Made by a program: the position numbers and the translations under genes | In this document: positions 61,123 through 64,000 of the stretch, piece after piece | How the letters are laid out: every line of letters begins with the position of its first letter | Numbering within the stretch: position 1 is the first letter of the stretch | Notes under the pieces: model-generated | What the model was told of the DNA's origin: nothing | Database searches by the model: none | The model's input: the letters and a program-made list of their open reading frames with translations, nothing else | Source: Parvibaculum sp. | GTDB lineage: Bacteria > Pseudomonadota > Alphaproteobacteria > Parvibaculales > Parvibaculaceae | Assembly (NCBI GenBank): GCA_030649335.1 | Contig: JAUSLL010000119.1 | Span: 1 to 64,000, forward strand | Reading direction: 5' to 3' | DNA length: 64,000 nt

Positions 61123-62129
61123 TGACAAAGCAAAAACTTTATATCCAAGACGTGACCTTGCGCGACGGCATGCATGCCATTCGCCATCAATATAGTATCG
61201 AGCATGTTCGCAAGATCGCCAGAGCCCTTGATAGGGCAGGTGTCGATGCCATCGAGATTGCCCATGGCGATGGCTTGTCAGGCTCAAGTCTCAATTACGG
61301 GTTTGGTGCCTGCACGGATTGGGCATGGATCGAAGCGGTTTGCGACGAAGTAAAAAATGCCGTCGTGACAACGCTTCTTCTGCCCGGCATCGGCACCATC
61401 GAGGATTTGCGGCGCGCCCATGAACTGGGTGTCCGCTCGGTGCGGATTGCCACGCATTGCACCGAGGCCGATGTATCCGCCCAGCACATCGCCTTTGCGC
61501 GCGAATTGGGCATGGATGTTTCGGGTTTTCTGATGATGAGCCACATGTCACCGCCCGAAGCATTGGCGCGACAAGCCAAGCTCATGGAATCTTATGGCGC
61601 GCATTGTGTCTATGTGACCGACAGCGGTGGTGCCATGACGATGGATGACACGGTTGCGCGCTTCAGGGCCTACGACGAGGTTTTGAAACCCGAAACCCAG
61701 CGTGGCATTCACGCCCATCACAATCTGAGCCTCGGCGTCGCCAATTCGGTGGTGGCGGTTCAGAACGGGGCGATCCGCGTGGACGCTTCACTGACCGGCA
61801 TGGGGGCAGGCGCGGGCAATGCGCCGCTGGAAGTCTTTATTGCTGTCGCCGACCGCTATGGCTGGCAGCATGGCACAGACATATTCGCTCTGATGGATGC
61901 CGCCGAAGAATTGGTGCGCCCGCTTCAGGACAGGCCGGTTCAGGTGGATCGCGAGACGCTCAGTCTGGGCTATGCCGGTGTATATTCGAGTTTCCTGCGC
62001 CATGCTGAAACGGCCTCGGAGCGCTATGGGGTGGATGTGCGTGATATTTTGATGGAAGCTGGTCGCCGGAAAATGGTTGGCGGCCAAGAGGACATGATCG
62101 TCGATATAGCGCTCGATCTATCGAAGTAA
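61122..62129 (+). CDS. 4-hydroxy-2-oxovalerate aldolase (BphI/MhpE-like)
   Basis: [90 protein letters not shown]. Confidence 0.96.
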   Translation: MTKQKLYIQDVTLRDGMHAIRHQYSIEHVRKIARALDRAGVDAIEIAHGDGLSGSSLNYGFGACTDWAWIEAVCDEVKNAVVTTLLLPGIGTIEDLRRAHELGVRSVRIATHCTEADVSAQHIAFARELGMDVSGFLMMSHMSPPEALARQAKLMESYGAHCVYVTDSGGAMTMDDTVARFRAYDEVLKPETQRGIHAHHNLSLGVANSVVAVQNGAIRVDASLTGMGAGAGNAPLEVFIAVADRYGWQHGTDIFALMDAAEELVRPLQDRPVQVDRETLSLGYAGVYSSFLRHAETASERYGVDVRDILMEAGRRKMVGGQEDMIVDIALDLSK

Positions 62130-62189
62130 GAAGACGAACCTGCGTGCAGAAAAATCGGAGATACATTCGGCTCATGTGAGATGACCTAA

Positions 62190-63155
62190 GTGCAAAACAA
62201 GAAATCAACAGTAGGCGAAGAATTTCTCTCTTCTGCCCCGGATGCGTCGTTCAATGTCGATATGGACGGTGTCTATTTCATGCGCGCCGCACCAAAGCTG
62301 CCCTTCCGGATTTCGCTGCCAGCCGGTAATTTTTCATATGGAATCATGGTCAAGGCGGGCACGCTTCGTCTTTGCGTCGACTTTCCATTTTCAAGTGAGA
62401 TCGTACTGCGGCCCGGTGACGTCGTTGGTGTGAGCGGCCTGGTGCCTCATATACTGGAATCGGATGGTTGCCCTGCGACGGTGAAAGCCGGCGCACTCGA
62501 TATGTTCGACATGTCGATCACCGACGATCTTGCCGAACCCGTCAGGCTGATTGTGGGTATTGCACCACAAGAAACGATGGCCTTATCCAATATGATCGTA
62601 GGGCCGGTTTATGTGCCTTTTGACGCCGCAGCAGAACACAGCCGCCGCATATGGAATGCTCTTCGGCTGTTGGATGATGAGGTAGTCGTATCAAGTCCGG
62701 ATTTTCATCATCCGCTTATTGTACGTCGGATTGCCGAAATCATATCGCTGAACATGACGCGCAGCCTTTTAGCGCGCCCCGACGACAACGAACAAAATAA
62801 TGTTGGCTTTGCCGCAAGCACGGCCATCCTGCGCGCACTGCGGGCTTTCATGAATGAGCCTTACAAACCCTGGACAGTAGAACGGCTTGCGCACGTTGCG
62901 GGCATGTCGCGCACGCGTTTTTCCGAGGAGTTTCGGCGTTTGATCGGGCATGCGCCAATCGAAACTATTTCCCGCATCCGTCTGACTATGATTGCGCGGC
63001 AGATGATGGTGAATAATTTTAGTATTGAAGATGCCGCCTTCAGGTTCGGCTATAGCTCTTCGGCTGCATTCGTCCGATCGTTCCAGAAGCAATTTGGTGT
63101 AAGTCCTGCGCGCTGGAAAAAGCAGCAGAATGGGAAGAAGAACCCGATTAGCTGA
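62190..63155 (+). CDS. AraC-family transcriptional regulator
   Basis: C-terminal AraC HTH: WTVERLAHVAGMSRTRFSEEFRRLIGHAPIETISRIRLTMIARQMM...SIEDAAFRFGYSSSAAFVRSFQKQFGVSPARWKKQ. Confidence 0.93.
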   Translation: MQNKKSTVGEEFLSSAPDASFNVDMDGVYFMRAAPKLPFRISLPAGNFSYGIMVKAGTLRLCVDFPFSSEIVLRPGDVVGVSGLVPHILESDGCPATVKAGALDMFDMSITDDLAEPVRLIVGIAPQETMALSNMIVGPVYVPFDAAAEHSRRIWNALRLLDDEVVVSSPDFHHPLIVRRIAEIISLNMTRSLLARPDDNEQNNVGFAASTAILRALRAFMNEPYKPWTVERLAHVAGMSRTRFSEEFRRLIGHAPIETISRIRLTMIARQMMVNNFSIEDAAFRFGYSSSAAFVRSFQKQFGVSPARWKKQQNGKKNPIS

Positions 63156-64000
63156 CAGTTCGTTGATACCTCTGATTTTGCTACAGGCGAAAATTCCAAG
63201 CGTAAAAAAATCCGTGAGAAAAGGCTCAGGCAGCAACTATTCCATCTCCAGACGGTTCCTCAATTTGTAAGCAGATTCGATGACGGGGATTGGCAGTGAC
63301 CTGCCCCGTAGAACTGGACCATTTAAAGCTGGAAAATTCCGATTTGACGTCTATAGAGGAGCGAGGGAATTTCCATACTTGAACATTATCGGGCGGATGG
63401 CCCCCGAGATTGCGACCGAAATTTCCGAATTTCATTGAGCTTGAACTCACCGTCGGTGGTTTGGGTTTAATTGATCCGTTTCCGGATAAACACATCCGCA
63501 GTCTGATCTACTTATTGCGTAATTAGCCAAAAAAGCTGAGAAAACGTCAATAGACTGTATGGGCAATACGGATTGTTGACGTTTGAATTGTCGCCCCTCA
63601 TTTTTATCGCGTGCGATCCTTAGCTCTCCGAACCTCAGAGATTTTTCGATTGTTCCCTGTAATCTGAGCGCGCTTCACTATCCGTCTTCTTCTTGAGACG
63701 AGATCAGCCCAAATCTGGTGGAGTTTGCGGGGCTCAGGTCACACCGGCTCTATTCGGTGTTCAACCCGTCGTCTGAGATAGTTATGAATTTGTTCTGCCT
63801 TATGGGGCGGGAAGACAGAACTGATTCGACGTTGAGTGTAGTCGTCCATTATTTTTATGAGAATGTGATCACGCATTGCTGTCTCCAATCTTCAATTTGA
63901 GGGAAGCTCAATGAGATCTTCTGTATGTCATTGAAATGCGTCAGGCTCTTTTAGCGGGAGGCTATAACGAAGACCATTTCGTCCGCTCCCTGTGCTGTCG

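Noticed and set aside
63226-64000. Possible insertion-sequence end (TGACCTGCCCCGTAGAACTGGACC near 63298) and short ORFs
   Set aside because: The sequence resembles IS3-family termini by eye, but I could not find a matching inverted end or an intact transposase; too weak to call.

Overview
The window looks alphaproteobacterial. A conserved chromosomal backbone (rpsA-cmk-aroA, a TIGR02300-like gene, tRNA-Ala(GGC)) is followed by a large accessory region that starts exactly at the tRNA 3' end. This region carries: a large serine recombinase with DUF2924/DUF3489 partners; a complete type II-C CRISPR-Cas locus (16 repeats, cas2, cas1, cas9, and a tracrRNA identified from a 25-nt perfect anti-repeat with a terminator); a DUF5681/ParB-methyltransferase pair; an XRE/ImmA pair; an HpaB/extradiol/P450 aromatic catabolic cluster; an RND efflux operon; a PepSY/two-component system with a split histidine kinase; a cupin-4 (JmjC-like) oxygenase beside two exported acidic low-complexity proteins; a five-gene, stop/start-overlapping operon encoding a ~40-cysteine secreted protein with an OMP and a DsbA-like protein; a Mo-hydroxylase/CoA-transferase catabolic cluster; and a bph-like ring-hydroxylation/meta-cleavage operon. 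The most informative structural result is that the ~249 bp next to the tRNA (4252-4500) recurs at 43052-43299. There it is fused, through the 8-bp microhomology GATCGCTC, to a decayed immA copy. Homology between the two immA regions ends precisely at an inverted-repeat motif (AATTCCTAGTTATCGATAGG) that occurs a third time at 54239. This suggests two related islands in tandem, the second having lost ~11.6 kb equivalent to the recombinase/CRISPR/methylase segment. All calls come from reading the sequence and the supplied ORF track; no database search was run.
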